Of a DNA stretch of 64,000 bases, positions 9,797-18,428 are shown in pieces. The DNA lies in the NCBI RefSeq assembly GCF_002735705.1, contig NZ_PDZL01000009.1:62001-126000 (forward strand). Direction: 5' to 3'. The stretch comes from Janthinobacterium sp. BJB426. GTDB taxonomy: Bacteria; Pseudomonadota; Gammaproteobacteria; Burkholderiales; Burkholderiaceae_D. The first letter of the stretch is position 1; each line of letters starts with the position of its first letter. The notes beneath the pieces were generated by a model that ran no database searches, was not told the origin of the DNA, and saw nothing but the letters and a program-made list of their open reading frames with translations. The position numbers were made by a program, and so were the translations under genes.

Positions 9797-9817
9797 CCCT
9801 CCCCATGGCGGGGAGGG
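9797..9817. other. GC-rich hairpin after cysM
   Basis: Perfect 8-bp inverted repeat CCCTCCCC / GGGGAGGG with loop ATGGC. There is no T tract on the plus side, so intrinsic termination of cysM is not certain. It may instead be a convergent-gene boundary element or a dispersed repeat. Confidence 0.45.
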
Positions 9818-9838
9818 AAAACCTGCGAAACTGGCAGG
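9818..9838 (-). terminator. Terminator of the Cro-like gene
   Basis: Read on the minus strand, a CCTGC / GCAGG stem with a 7-nt loop is followed by TTTT, directly after the stop codon of the small regulator. The stem is short, so this is moderate evidence. Confidence 0.5.
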
Positions 9839-9839
9839 A

Positions 9840-10172
9840 TCAGCCTTGTGGCGTTTCGCCTTCTTTTGGCTTGAATTGCTTGTCGCTGATGCGGAATTTG
9901 TTACGACGGTCACCCATCAGGTAACGCAGGTCGCGGATGCTCAGGTCGCTGACTTCGTGCATGCGGATCAGCAGCGATGCGCCGACCGGCAGGCGGTGGT
10001 GGCGGATTTTGCTGATGACTGGTGGCGCTACTTCCAGCGCGCGGGACAAGGCTGCGTCGTTTTTCAGGCGCAGGTTTTCGATCAGGGTATCGAGCAATCT
10101 GTTTGGGTTGTATTGAAGCAGATCGTCGGAGTCCGAATCGCTGTTCATATCAATGCCGACTTGGTTTGTCAT
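9840..10172 (-). CDS. Small Cro/CI-like helix-turn-helix protein
   Basis: 110 residues. After an acidic Ser/Asp stretch (SDSDSDD) come a Cro/phage-repressor-like helix-turn-helix region (NLRLKNDAALSRALEVAPPV then ISKIRHHRLPVG, residues about 30-65), a second helix pair (IRMHEVSDLSIRDLRYLMGD) and a basic tail. It is probably a DNA-binding regulator; no target is visible. The start at 10172 is chosen because GAAGGA precedes it at suitable spacing; the frame remains open to 10316. Upstream lies an unusually AT-rich non-coding stretch, a natural place for autoregulation. It may belong to a family restricted to Oxalobacteraceae and relatives, but I cannot confirm that. Confidence 0.7.
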   Translation of the reverse strand: MTNQVGIDMNSDSDSDDLLQYNPNRLLDTLIENLRLKNDAALSRALEVAPPVISKIRHHRLPVGASLLIRMHEVSDLSIRDLRYLMGDRRNKFRISDKQFKPKEGETPQG

Positions 10173-10373
10173 GATGTTATTGTTCCTTCTGTAGTTGCAC
10201 TGCAAAGTAAAAAACACTCGGAGCTCGCTCTTGCTGCGTTCATGTTCATTCTTTACTAAAAGGAACGAATTCACACACGGTACGATCCGGGATACAGTTT
10301 TTCGTAATATATACACAATTGTACAACAGGATTCAATTTCAGGCCGGAAAGCCCAGTAATCTTGCTTTGTACA

Positions 10374-10405
10374 AAATAGGTGTTGTCTTGTTGCAACACC
10401 TATTT
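10374..10405. repeat. Perfect 12-bp inverted repeat
   Basis: AAATAGGTGTTG (10374-10385) and CAACACCTATTT (10394-10405) around an 8-nt loop. On the minus strand the stem ends in a short T run (TTTTG), so it could terminate mltB read-through about 200 bp beyond that gene, or act as an operator. Confidence 0.6.
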
Positions 10406-10417
10406 ATTCTTTATTAT

Positions 10418-10432
10418 GCTCTATGATAGAGC
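10418..10432. repeat. 6-bp perfect inverted repeat
   Basis: GCTCTA TGA TAGAGC, lying just upstream of a possible TTGTAC...TATAAA promoter. Operator-like in size; no regulator is assigned. Confidence 0.35.
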
Positions 10433-10610
10433 AAAAATTGTACTTTGACAAAAGTTAAGTATAAAACCATTTCCGTATTCCGTGCCGCACAAAGGCTGGC
10501 GAGCAAGGCTGGCACATGTTATCGGCCCTACCATAGACTTGTTTTCTGGTCGCTTCAACATCCCTTACGCTTTCTTACAAGTAATATTATAACTTTACAC
10601 CGACTTTCGG

Positions 10611-11774
10611 TTAGCGTGCGCGCACTTGACTGATGGCCTTGCCCAAGTCGATGACTGACATGGCATAAAAATAACTTCTGTTGTACTGAGTTATAGCAAA
10701 GAAGTTATTGGTTGCCAAGTGATACTCAGTTGCTTCTGAACCATTTTGCAGATCGATCAGGCCGAACAGCATGTTCTGGGGCGTGGACGGGGCGGCACTC
10801 ACGCCCGCCTCCTGCAATTCCGCCAGCCGGTACTTCGCTTGCAAGCCCTGGCCGATGAACTTTTCCCAGGCGCGGCTGGCCGACACGGTGACGGAATACG
10901 TGCTGATGGCCGGATCGTCGCGCCGCCAGCCGTGTTCGACGAGGAAATGCGCGACGCTGCCGATGGCGTCGGCCGTGGAATTGCGCAGGTCGATGTGACT
11001 ATCGCCATCAAAGTCCACCGCATATTTCATGATGCTGCTCGGCATAAACTGGGGCAGGCCGATGGCGCCCGCATACGAGCCAAGCAGAGTCAAGGGATCG
11101 ATGCCATCCTTGCGCGCGTACAGCAGCGCGTTTTCCAGTTCTCCCTTGAAAAATTCCATGCGCGCGGCGCGGGTCGGGCTTTCCGGGTAGGAAAACGCCA
11201 GGGTGGTCAGTGCGTCGAGCACGCGGAAACGGCCCGTGTTGCGTCCGTAGACAGTTTCCACGCCGATGATGCCGACGATGATCTCGGCCGGCACGCCATA
11301 TTCGCGTTCGGCGCGCGTCAGCGCGTCCGCGTTCTCTTCCCAGAATTTCACGCCCGCATTGATGCGTACCGGCTCGATGAAGCGGGCGCTGTACGCTTGC
11401 CAGTTCTTCGGCTTGCCCGGCGGGGCCGGCTTCATCAGTTGCACGGTCGACTCGACATAGCGCACCTTGCCGATCAGGGTATCGAGTTCGGCGCGGTTAA
11501 AGCCGTGCTTGGCGGACATCTCGTCGAGGAAGGCGCGTACTTCTTTCCAGTTGGCATAGTCGACAAATTCGCCTTCGAAGTCGAATTTCGCCGGTGCTTT
11601 TTTTGCGGCTGCCTTGACGGGAGGCGCCTTGGCCGCGCGCACGGCACGGGCCCGGTCAGCAGCGGAAATATTGCTGTTTTCGCCAGCATGCGCGGTGGAC
11701 AGGCACAGGGGAAGGGAGAGGAGCAGGGACAGGGCGGGGTATTTGATCGGTAACAAGGAGCGTCTCATCGGCAT
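10611..11774 (-). CDS. mltB: Lytic murein transglycosylase B family protein
   Basis: Soluble or membrane-associated periplasmic enzyme that cleaves MurNAc-GlcNAc bonds in peptidoglycan, leaving 1,6-anhydroMurNAc. 387 residues, with a signal peptide (LLSLPLCLSTAHA) that lacks a lipobox. The catalytic Glu lies in IVGIIGVETVYGRNTGRF (about residue 177), followed by the family motifs LGSYAGAIGLPQFMPSS and DFDGDSHIDL. The start codon lies inside the end of the upstream transglutaminase gene (4-10 bp overlap, ATG at 11774 or 11768), which suggests translational coupling with the moxR-DUF58-transglutaminase cluster. Confidence 0.9.
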   Translation of the reverse strand: MPMRRSLLPIKYPALSLLLSLPLCLSTAHAGENSNISAADRARAVRAAKAPPVKAAAKKAPAKFDFEGEFVDYANWKEVRAFLDEMSAKHGFNRAELDTLIGKVRYVESTVQLMKPAPPGKPKNWQAYSARFIEPVRINAGVKFWEENADALTRAEREYGVPAEIIVGIIGVETVYGRNTGRFRVLDALTTLAFSYPESPTRAARMEFFKGELENALLYARKDGIDPLTLLGSYAGAIGLPQFMPSSIMKYAVDFDGDSHIDLRNSTADAIGSVAHFLVEHGWRRDDPAISTYSVTVSASRAWEKFIGQGLQAKYRLAELQEAGVSAAPSTPQNMLFGLIDLQNGSEATEYHLATNNFFAITQYNRSYFYAMSVIDLGKAISQVRAR

Positions 11775-13786
11775 TGGGTTAACAGGCGGCGCAAGCTGCG
11801 CCGCGCGCGGAATTGTTCGTCTGGGTTGGCATTACCATACTTCATCGCGGCATAGATTGCCAGAAACTGTGCGATGGCGGCGTGCGCCTCTTGTGTGGCC
11901 TTGCCTGCGGCCAACCGCGCAGCATAACCGTGCGGGCCTTCATGCGGCGCACGGCTGTAGCCGCGCCGCGCCTGCTGCTGGCAAAACTGTACGTACAGGG
12001 CGTCGAGCGGATTGCCTTGCCGCGTCTGCCGCCACCAGACCAGCGCGCCAGCCACGGCGGCCAGCAGGGCCAGCACGGCGCAAGCGGCTGCCAGCTTTTT
12101 CGCTGGCACGTTTTTCAAGCCATCGAGCATGGCACGCTGGCGTTGCAGCGTGGTGTCGAGCACCCAGCGGCTCCAGGCTTGCTCGGCCTGCTGCCATTGC
12201 TGGCGCCACGCGGCCACCGCCCCGTGCGCGCCGCCATCGAGGCCGGCCAAGGCGCGCCATGCCGTCAGCGGCGACGGCGCCGGCGGCAGGGCCGCGTCGA
12301 GGTTGCGTTCCGTGCGCAGGGGCGCGACGGCGCTGGTGGAATCGATGCGCACCCAGCCCCGACCCGCCAGCCACACTTCGCTCCAGGCATGGGCGTCGGA
12401 CTGGCGCACGTTCAGGCTGTTGTCCGTACCGTTGCGCAGCCCGCCCTGGTAGCCCGTGACGACGCGCGCGGGAATGCCCATCGCGCGCATCAGCACGACA
12501 AAGCTGCCCGCGTAATGTTCGCAAAAGCCCGCCTGCGTGGTGAACAGGAAGTCGTCGACGCCATGCTTGCCCAGCAGTGGCGGCTGCAGGGTGTAGCGGA
12601 AGGGCGCGCGGCGGAAGTGCTCAAGCACGGCGGCGATGGCGTCGGCGGGTGCCAGCGCCTGCGCGCCCTGGCCGCGCAGGGCGCGGGCCCAGGCCACGCT
12701 GCGCGGATTGCTGCCTGCGGGCAAGGCCAGCCATGGCTGTTGCTGGGCCAAAGACAGGCCGGCTTGCAAACGGTAGCGGGGCAGGGAACTGACGCGGTAA
12801 CGGACGGTCGAAGTAATAGGCTGTATGGTCAGCACTTCCAGCGCGGACGACACGACATACGGATTGCCGGGCAGGCGTTCGATGCTGCGCGGCACGTCGA
12901 GCGCGAAGATGCGCCGCTGGCCGCTCGCTTGCAAGGTCACTTCGTATTGGCTGGGCTGGCCTTCCAGCGCGATGTCTATCCGGTTGTCGCTGGCCGGTGC
13001 GCGTTGGCCCGCGCCCCGGCGCGTCCAGGTGGCGCCGTCGAAGTCGCCCAGCACGACGCCGCGCCAGTACAGCTGCTCTTGCGGCGGGAGTGGTGTACTG
13101 AAACGGGCCGTGAAGACGGGTTCGCTTGACAGAGCCAGCGAGGCGATGGCGCCCGGCTGCATGCTGTCGGACAAGCCCGTGCGCGCCTGTGCGCCTTCTG
13201 GCGCCGTCCCCCACAAGGGGCCGTCGACGCGCGGCACGGCAAGAAACAGTACGGCCGACAGGGGGATGGCCAGCGCCAGCATGCGTCCCAGCAAACTTAA
13301 CCTTTGCGCCAGGCGCGGCTGCACGGCGCCGTATTGGGCCGACAGCAGGCAGGTCAGCAGGACGATGACGGTGGCCAGCATCCAGGCGGCGCTGAGGATG
13401 CCTTGCGCATGAAAGAAGTTCGCCAGCAAGAGGAAAAAACTGAGGAAGACGAAGACGAAGATGTCGCGCCGGCCATGCATTTCCAGCGATTTCAAGGCCA
13501 GCAGCAAGGCCAGCATGGCCACGCCCGCATCGCGCCCCAGCACGGTGCCGTAGCTGGCGTGGACGGCGGCGATGCCCAGCAAGGCCAGCGGCGCGAGCAC
13601 GGCCAGCTGCGGCTGGCGCCGGCCCCGCACGGTGATGATGGCGCGCCACAGCAGGAGGGCGGCAGCGGCGGCCGACAGCCATGGGGGCAGGTGCAGCGCG
13701 TGCGGCGCCAGCACCATGGCGGCAGCCAGCAACAGCAGCACGATGTCGGCCTTGTCGCGTGGCAAGTTGGTCAGCCATTGCCTCAT
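11765..13786 (-). CDS. DUF3488 / transglutaminase-like membrane protein (TgpA family)
   Basis: 673 residues. Five or six transmembrane helices in the first ~190 residues are followed by a periplasmic transglutaminase core and one more membrane helix near residue 560. The papain-like triad is intact: Cys in TQAGFCEHYAGSFV, His in SDAHAWSEVWL and Asp in GWVRIDSTSAV. In Pseudomonas the homologous TgpA is essential and thought to act on the envelope. Here the gene overlaps DUF58 upstream (ATGA at 13783-13786) and mltB downstream. Substrate unknown. Confidence 0.88.
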   Translation of the reverse strand: MRQWLTNLPRDKADIVLLLLAAAMVLAPHALHLPPWLSAAAAALLLWRAIITVRGRRQPQLAVLAPLALLGIAAVHASYGTVLGRDAGVAMLALLLALKSLEMHGRRDIFVFVFLSFFLLLANFFHAQGILSAAWMLATVIVLLTCLLSAQYGAVQPRLAQRLSLLGRMLALAIPLSAVLFLAVPRVDGPLWGTAPEGAQARTGLSDSMQPGAIASLALSSEPVFTARFSTPLPPQEQLYWRGVVLGDFDGATWTRRGAGQRAPASDNRIDIALEGQPSQYEVTLQASGQRRIFALDVPRSIERLPGNPYVVSSALEVLTIQPITSTVRYRVSSLPRYRLQAGLSLAQQQPWLALPAGSNPRSVAWARALRGQGAQALAPADAIAAVLEHFRRAPFRYTLQPPLLGKHGVDDFLFTTQAGFCEHYAGSFVVLMRAMGIPARVVTGYQGGLRNGTDNSLNVRQSDAHAWSEVWLAGRGWVRIDSTSAVAPLRTERNLDAALPPAPSPLTAWRALAGLDGGAHGAVAAWRQQWQQAEQAWSRWVLDTTLQRQRAMLDGLKNVPAKKLAAACAVLALLAAVAGALVWWRQTRQGNPLDALYVQFCQQQARRGYSRAPHEGPHGYAARLAAGKATQEAHAAIAQFLAIYAAMKYGNANPDEQFRARRSLRRLLTQCR

Positions 13787-14796
13787 GCCATGGCCTCATG
13801 TTGCGGCAACTCCTGTGGAAAATCGCGCGGCAAATCATGCAGGGCCAGCGCGCGCAGGCAGGCGTCGCGCTGGCTGGCGCCCAGGGCCGGCGCCAAAGTC
13901 AGCTTGCCCAGGCGCAAACCGTACGGCAAGCCCGTGCGTTCCGCCTGCAGCACCCAGGCGGCCAGGCGCGACAAACGCGCTTCCGGCGCCAGCATGTGCA
14001 GGGCTGCGTACTCAAGCACGATGCTGCCACGGTCTGTGCCGACCTGCGCGTCGGCGGCGAGTTGGAATTGCTTGCTGAATAAATGCTCACCGTCATGGCG
14101 GGCGATCTGGCGCCAGGCCAGGCGGCGCAAGGGGTCGCCCGGCTGGTAGGCGCGCACACCCGCCAGTTCCAAGGCGCCATCGGACGTGCGTGGCTGTTGT
14201 GGTGTCTGCTTTGCCGGCTGTTCTGTCCCTGCAGGCAAGGGCAACGACGGCGCGTTGTGCTCGGGCTGCGGATACACGAGCACGCGCGCCTCGGGCTGCC
14301 AATGGCACCAGGCAACAAACAGGCCCAGCGGGAAACTGCCGGACAGGCGCACGGAGGGCGCAGCTAGCCATCCACGTTGCCGCGCCGCTACGACGATATG
14401 GATGGCCGTTTCTCCGTGGGCATCGATATCGGCCAGGCCGGGTGCCGCCGTTGAACCGTGCACGGCCACGTGGATCGCATGGCGCGGGCGCGTGCTGCGG
14501 TTGATCAGGCGCAAGGTGAACGTGGCGTGGCTGGCCGCGAACACGGGCTTGCCCGGCGTGGCGGCCAGCGCCAGGCCCGCCAGGTTACGGCTGGCAAACA
14601 GCATGTCGGCGATGGAGCAGGCGGCCGCGAAATACGTGAGCGCGTAGCCCAGGCCCAGGCGGTAATTGACGGCGGCGATCCACAGCGCCAGCAGCAGCGC
14701 GGCAAACGCCAGGCCCGCGCGCGAGGGGCGGATATGCACGCGCTGCGCGCCCAGCCAGGGGCGCGCCGGCAGCCAGCGGATAGTGCGCAGGCGCAC
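13783..14796 (-). CDS. DUF58 domain-containing membrane protein
   Basis: About 337 residues, using the GTG at 14796 that begins five bases after the MoxR stop (VRLRTIRWLPARPW). The frame runs further upstream, but there it overlaps moxR in another frame. Two transmembrane helices (about residues 30-75) precede a beta-rich domain and the hallmark DUF58 motif GVRAYQPGDPLRRLAWRQIAR, which belongs to a von Willebrand A-like fold. DUF58 proteins act with MoxR ATPases and transglutaminases in envelope-related complexes. The precise start is uncertain. Confidence 0.83.
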   Translation of the reverse strand: MRLRTIRWLPARPWLGAQRVHIRPSRAGLAFAALLLALWIAAVNYRLGLGYALTYFAAACSIADMLFASRNLAGLALAATPGKPVFAASHATFTLRLINRSTRPRHAIHVAVHGSTAAPGLADIDAHGETAIHIVVAARQRGWLAAPSVRLSGSFPLGLFVAWCHWQPEARVLVYPQPEHNAPSLPLPAGTEQPAKQTPQQPRTSDGALELAGVRAYQPGDPLRRLAWRQIARHDGEHLFSKQFQLAADAQVGTDRGSIVLEYAALHMLAPEARLSRLAAWVLQAERTGLPYGLRLGKLTLAPALGASQRDACLRALALHDLPRDFPQELPQHEAMA

Positions 14797-14801
14797 GGCG
14801 G

Positions 14802-15710
14802 TCAGACGGGGGTTGCCAGCAGCAATTGCTGCAGCAGGTGGCGGCTGTCCGTGGATCCTTGCGCCGCATGCAGGCGGTGGGCGCAGACGGGTAATAGCAC
14901 GGCTTGCACATCGTCGGGCGTGACGTGGTCGCGTCCGGCCAGGGCGGCCCAGGCGCGCGCCGCCTGCAGCAGGGCCAGCGCGGCGCGCGGGCTCAGGCCA
15001 TCGGCAAACACGCCTGGCACGCGGGTGGCATGCACGAGGGACAGCACGTAGTCGACGACGGCGATCGAGGCGTGGATGGCGCGCAGGCCCGCTTGCGCCT
15101 GCAGCAATTCTTCCGCGTTCATGACGGCCGGCAAGGTTTGCAGCATGGCGCGGCGGTCGGCACCCCGCAGCAGTTCCCGTTCGGCCGCCGCATCGGGGTA
15201 GCCCAGGGTGACGCACATGAGAAAACGGTCGAGCTGCGATTCGGGCAGGGGGAAGGTGCCCAGCTGGTGCGCGCAATTCTGCGTGGCGATGACGAAAAAC
15301 GGCTGCGGCAGCGCGCGCGTGACGCCGTCGAGCGTCACTTGCCGCTCTTCCATCGCTTCGAGCAAGCCCGATTGCGTCTTCGGCGTGGCGCGGTTGATTT
15401 CGTCGGCCAGCAGCACCTGGGTAAACAGGGGGCCGGGATGAAAGAGGAAGCTGGCGCTGCCCCGGTCATACACGCTCATGCCGGCCACGTCGGCGGGCAG
15501 CAGGTCGCTCGTGAATTGCTGGCGCTTCCATTGCAGGCCCAGCGAGATGGCCAGCGCGTGCGCCAGCGTTGTCTTGCCCACGCCGGGCACGTCTTCGATC
15601 AGCAGGTGGCCGCCGGCCAGCACGCAGGCGAGGGTCTGGCGGATCTGCAAGTGTTTGCCGACGAGAACTTCGCCAATCTGCTGTGCGGCCTGGTGTATTT
15701 TCGAAAACAT
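14802..15710 (-). CDS. MoxR-family AAA+ ATPase
   Basis: 302 residues; a cytoplasmic chaperone-like ATPase. Walker A is DVPGVGKTTLAHA (about residue 38-50), Walker B/sensor is VLLADEINRATPKTQSGLLE, and the sensor region FFVIATQN is typical of MoxR. It is the first gene of a tight minus-strand cluster (moxR, DUF58, transglutaminase, mltB). The family is thought to assemble or activate the DUF58 partner; this is known from relatives, not from this sequence. Confidence 0.92.
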   Translation of the reverse strand: MFSKIHQAAQQIGEVLVGKHLQIRQTLACVLAGGHLLIEDVPGVGKTTLAHALAISLGLQWKRQQFTSDLLPADVAGMSVYDRGSASFLFHPGPLFTQVLLADEINRATPKTQSGLLEAMEERQVTLDGVTRALPQPFFVIATQNCAHQLGTFPLPESQLDRFLMCVTLGYPDAAAERELLRGADRRAMLQTLPAVMNAEELLQAQAGLRAIHASIAVVDYVLSLVHATRVPGVFADGLSPRAALALLQAARAWAALAGRDHVTPDDVQAVLLPVCAHRLHAAQGSTDSRHLLQQLLLATPV

Positions 15711-15927
15711 GCTATTTCTATCACAGTAAGTCGGATTATTTAATTTACAATCGCTTTGGCCAGGTCAAACCGTGCCGCCCGCCCGTGTCGTGCACGTGGT
15801 AGATTAGAGTGGCAGCGACGGCGGCACAGACCAGCCAGTGATTTTATGCGAGAACGCGCAGGGCGAACAGGAATGCCATGCAGTGTTCCCGGAGAACGGA
15901 CAGAGACAGAGGTAACCAGTACAGCGC

Positions 15928-16854
15928 ATGAGCACAGCCATTTATACCCATCCCGATTGCCAGCGCCACGAAATGGGCGACTGGCATCCCGAATCGCCGG
16001 CCCGCTTGCAGGCCATCAACGATCAATTGATCCTCGCGCACATCAGCGACCTGGTCGAGCACCGCGATGGCGTGCGCGCGCAATTGTCCGATATCGAGCG
16101 CAACCACAGCGCCACGGCTATCGGCCTCGTGCGCGACAACGTGCCACCGGCCGGTGACTATTACCCGCTCGACGGCGATACCCTGCTCAACGCGCACAGC
16201 TACGAGGCGGCGCTGGCCGCCGCCGGTTCGGCCGTGGCCGCCACGGACGCCGTCATCGACGGCGAGATCAGCAACGCTTTTTGCGCGATCCGCCCGCCCG
16301 GCCACCATGCACGGCCCAGCGAGCCCATGGGCTTTTGCCTGTTCAACAATGTCGCCATCGCCGCCAAGCATGCGCTCGACGTGCGCGGACTCGAACGGGT
16401 CGCCATCGTCGATTTCGACGTGCACCATGGGAATGGCACGGCCGAGTCCGTGGCGCACGACCCGCGCATCCTGATGGTCAGCTTTTTCCAGCACCCGTTC
16501 TACCCGTACAGCGACGTGGAATCGTATACGGACACACGCGTCAATGTGCCCGTACCGGCCCGTTCGAAGGGTGATGCCGTGCGCCAGCTGGTGCTCGACC
16601 ACTGGCTGCCTGCGCTGCACCGGCAGCAGCCGCAGATGATTTTCATTTCCGCCGGTTTCGATGCCCACCGCGAAGACGACGTGGGCGGCATGGGCCTGGT
16701 GGAGGCCGACTACACGTGGATGACGCAGCAAATGATGGCCGTGGCCAATCAGTATGGCAAAGGCCGCATCGTCAGCTGCCTCGAAGGGGGCTACAACCTG
16801 TCATCCCTGGGCCGCAGCGTGGCGGCGCACGTGAAGGCGCTGGCGGAGCTGTAA
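15928..16854 (+). CDS. Histone deacetylase-like amidohydrolase
   Basis: 308 residues of the arginase/deacetylase fold. The Zn-dependent deacetylase motifs are all present: WHPESPARL near the N-terminus, RPPGHHA with the two catalytic histidines (about residue 127-130), DFDVHHGNGT with the Asp and His Zn ligands, SAGFDAHREDD with the second Asp ligand, and CLEGGYN. Bacterial members deacetylate polyamines, acetoin-related or other acyl-amide substrates; which one cannot be told here. The start codon has only a weak Shine-Dalgarno. It is divergent from moxR across 217 bp. Confidence 0.9.
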   Translation: MSTAIYTHPDCQRHEMGDWHPESPARLQAINDQLILAHISDLVEHRDGVRAQLSDIERNHSATAIGLVRDNVPPAGDYYPLDGDTLLNAHSYEAALAAAGSAVAATDAVIDGEISNAFCAIRPPGHHARPSEPMGFCLFNNVAIAAKHALDVRGLERVAIVDFDVHHGNGTAESVAHDPRILMVSFFQHPFYPYSDVESYTDTRVNVPVPARSKGDAVRQLVLDHWLPALHRQQPQMIFISAGFDAHREDDVGGMGLVEADYTWMTQQMMAVANQYGKGRIVSCLEGGYNLSSLGRSVAAHVKALAEL

Positions 16855-16882
16855 TGGTTGCGCTGTAACGGTTGAGTTATAA

Positions 16883-17275
16883 CTACAGCAAGCTGGGGCG
16901 GCTGCGGGAATTCGTGTGGCGGTGCGTCTGGTAGTCGAGCGCGTCGCCAGCCATGAAGCGGCGCCAGGCTTGCGTGTAGACGAGCGATGATTTATCCGCA
17001 TCGAAGCTGTCGAGCTGCAACATGTCGCGGTGGTGCTTGATTTCATTGACCAATTGGTCATACAGCACTTGCAAGCCATAGCTGTCGGCGCTCTGGCGCT
17101 TCAACCGTTCTTCCAGCTGCGCTACTTGCCCCTGCAACTGCAGGGATTCCTTCTTCCACTGCAACAGGCTGCCATTGCGCGGCACGCGCTTGGGCGCCGC
17201 CTTGGCCGGGCGCGAGCTGCCACGTTCGCATTCCCCGTGTACCGCTGGCGCCGTGCCAGTGTGTTCCATCATCAT
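16883..17275 (-). CDS. Uncharacterised coiled-coil protein
   Basis: 130 residues with no recognised domain. The N-terminal third is basic and Ser/Pro-rich; residues about 40-80 (ESLQLQGQVAQLEERLKRQS...) predict a coiled coil, followed by NEIKHHRDMLQLDSFDADKS and an aromatic segment (YTQAWRRFMAGDALDYQTH). No signal peptide. Codon use fits the genome, so it is probably real. It could bind DNA or a partner protein, but nothing in the neighbourhood (deacetylase upstream, convergent) gives a role. Confidence 0.55.
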   Translation of the reverse strand: MMMEHTGTAPAVHGECERGSSRPAKAAPKRVPRNGSLLQWKKESLQLQGQVAQLEERLKRQSADSYGLQVLYDQLVNEIKHHRDMLQLDSFDADKSSLVYTQAWRRFMAGDALDYQTHRHTNSRSRPSLL

Positions 17276-17428
17276 ATCGAGCTATTCCCATCGCGTATCT
17301 CCTGGAGCCAGCCTGGAAAATAATTGCTTTTCATTTAAGAGGCGATATTAGAGCATACTTTTTTGTTTCTTTCAGTAAATATAAGAATCCATGTGGAAAT
17401 ATTTGACCTGGCTGCGCGAGCGGTGCCT

Positions 17429-18226
17429 TTACTGGCGCTGCGCCGCCTGCAAGGGCGCAGCCGGGGCGGCTTCGGCCATTTTTCCATCGTCGGCATAGGT
17501 CAGGGTCAGCAGGGTATTGTCGTCCCAGTTCACGTCATGCAGCGGCGGCACGTAGCGCTGCCGGTCTTGCGTGACGCGGATGTCCAGCGTGCGCTCGCCC
17601 GAGCGCGCCTGCACGGCAAGCAGCTTGCGCACGACGGGAAACGGCACGTGGATCAGCGATGAGTGGCACGGCCCGCCTGCCAGGCGGAACAGGTTGCGCC
17701 GTACAAAAGACAGCTCATCCTGCTCGACGGCCCAGCGGATTTCGCATTCCAGGCGCAAGTCGCCCAGCCGGCGCACGTTCTGCGGCAAGCCCGGCGTGTG
17801 GATGTCGGCGCGCCAGCGCAAGGTGTCGCGCTTCTTGTTGCTGACCAGGTCGGCATTCGCATCATAGGCGGTCTTGTCGCGCGACAAGGTGAAGCCGCCG
17901 TCCGCTGCCAGCGGCACGGGGATCGACAGGTTGTCGGCCGACAGGTGCAAGGTCACGCCATCGAGCCTGGCCTGGGGCGTGGCGGGGATCAGCATGAAGC
18001 GCAGCGGCGCGCCCGGCGCCAGGCGCTGGTGGTCGGCATATGCGTCGAGTCCCCTGAGCATGGTGCGGTAGGGACGCAGGTCGGGATCGCGCGTGCTTTG
18101 CACGTCGACAATCTGCTGCATTTCCTGGTTCACCGGGTCGCCCGGCGCCGCTGCTTGTTGCTGGGCCATGACGGGCAGCAGGCAGGCGTAGAAGGCGGCG
18201 AGGAGGCAGAAGCGGGGAAGATGCAT
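17429..18226 (-). CDS. Uncharacterised exported protein
   Basis: 265 residues with a clear signal peptide ending about AQQQ (residue 22). The mature part is beta-rich (LRFMLIPATPQARLDGVTLHL, SIPVPLAADGGFTLSR) with two cysteines (LECEIRW, GGPCHSS) that could form a disulfide, and an acidic, aromatic C-terminal segment (HDVNWDDNTLLTLTYADDG). The final 20 residues are Ala/Gln-rich. I do not recognise the family. It is divergent from rbgA across 200 bp and appears monocistronic. Confidence 0.6.
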   Translation of the reverse strand: MHLPRFCLLAAFYACLLPVMAQQQAAAPGDPVNQEMQQIVDVQSTRDPDLRPYRTMLRGLDAYADHQRLAPGAPLRFMLIPATPQARLDGVTLHLSADNLSIPVPLAADGGFTLSRDKTAYDANADLVSNKKRDTLRWRADIHTPGLPQNVRRLGDLRLECEIRWAVEQDELSFVRRNLFRLAGGPCHSSLIHVPFPVVRKLLAVQARSGERTLDIRVTQDRQRYVPPLHDVNWDDNTLLTLTYADDGKMAEAAPAAPLQAAQRQ

Positions 18227-18428
18227 GGAATGCGTGCCAGGTTAAGCTTGCGATGGGGAAACCCGTCCAGGCTGGACGGACTGCGGATCTTATCATTCAT
18301 GTAACTGCCAAATTATCACCAATTGTCTCGTTCATGTCGCACGGCTGGCGTTGGCGGCGGAAAATGGGACGTCGTGGCGGCAACCACGTAAAATAGCGGA
18401 TTGACCGAACGATTTTGAAAGCAAGAGC

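Larger units (their letters stand above)
10173..10610. other. AT-rich intergenic island with inverted repeats
   Basis: About 440 bp without a credible gene and markedly AT-richer than its surroundings. It holds the upstream region of the Cro-like gene, several short TTGTACAA/ACAATTGT-type palindromes near 10313-10375, the 12-bp inverted repeat at 10374-10405, a second one at 10418-10432 and a possible plus-strand promoter (TTGTAC at 10438-10443, TATAAA at 10460-10465, spacer 16). Short open frames such as the one at 10445 look random. An untranslated RNA here is possible but unproven. Confidence 0.55.

Noticed and set aside
10445-10633. 62-codon plus-strand open frame in the AT-rich island
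   Set aside because: No ribosome site, no domain, overlaps the 3' end of mltB on the other strand.
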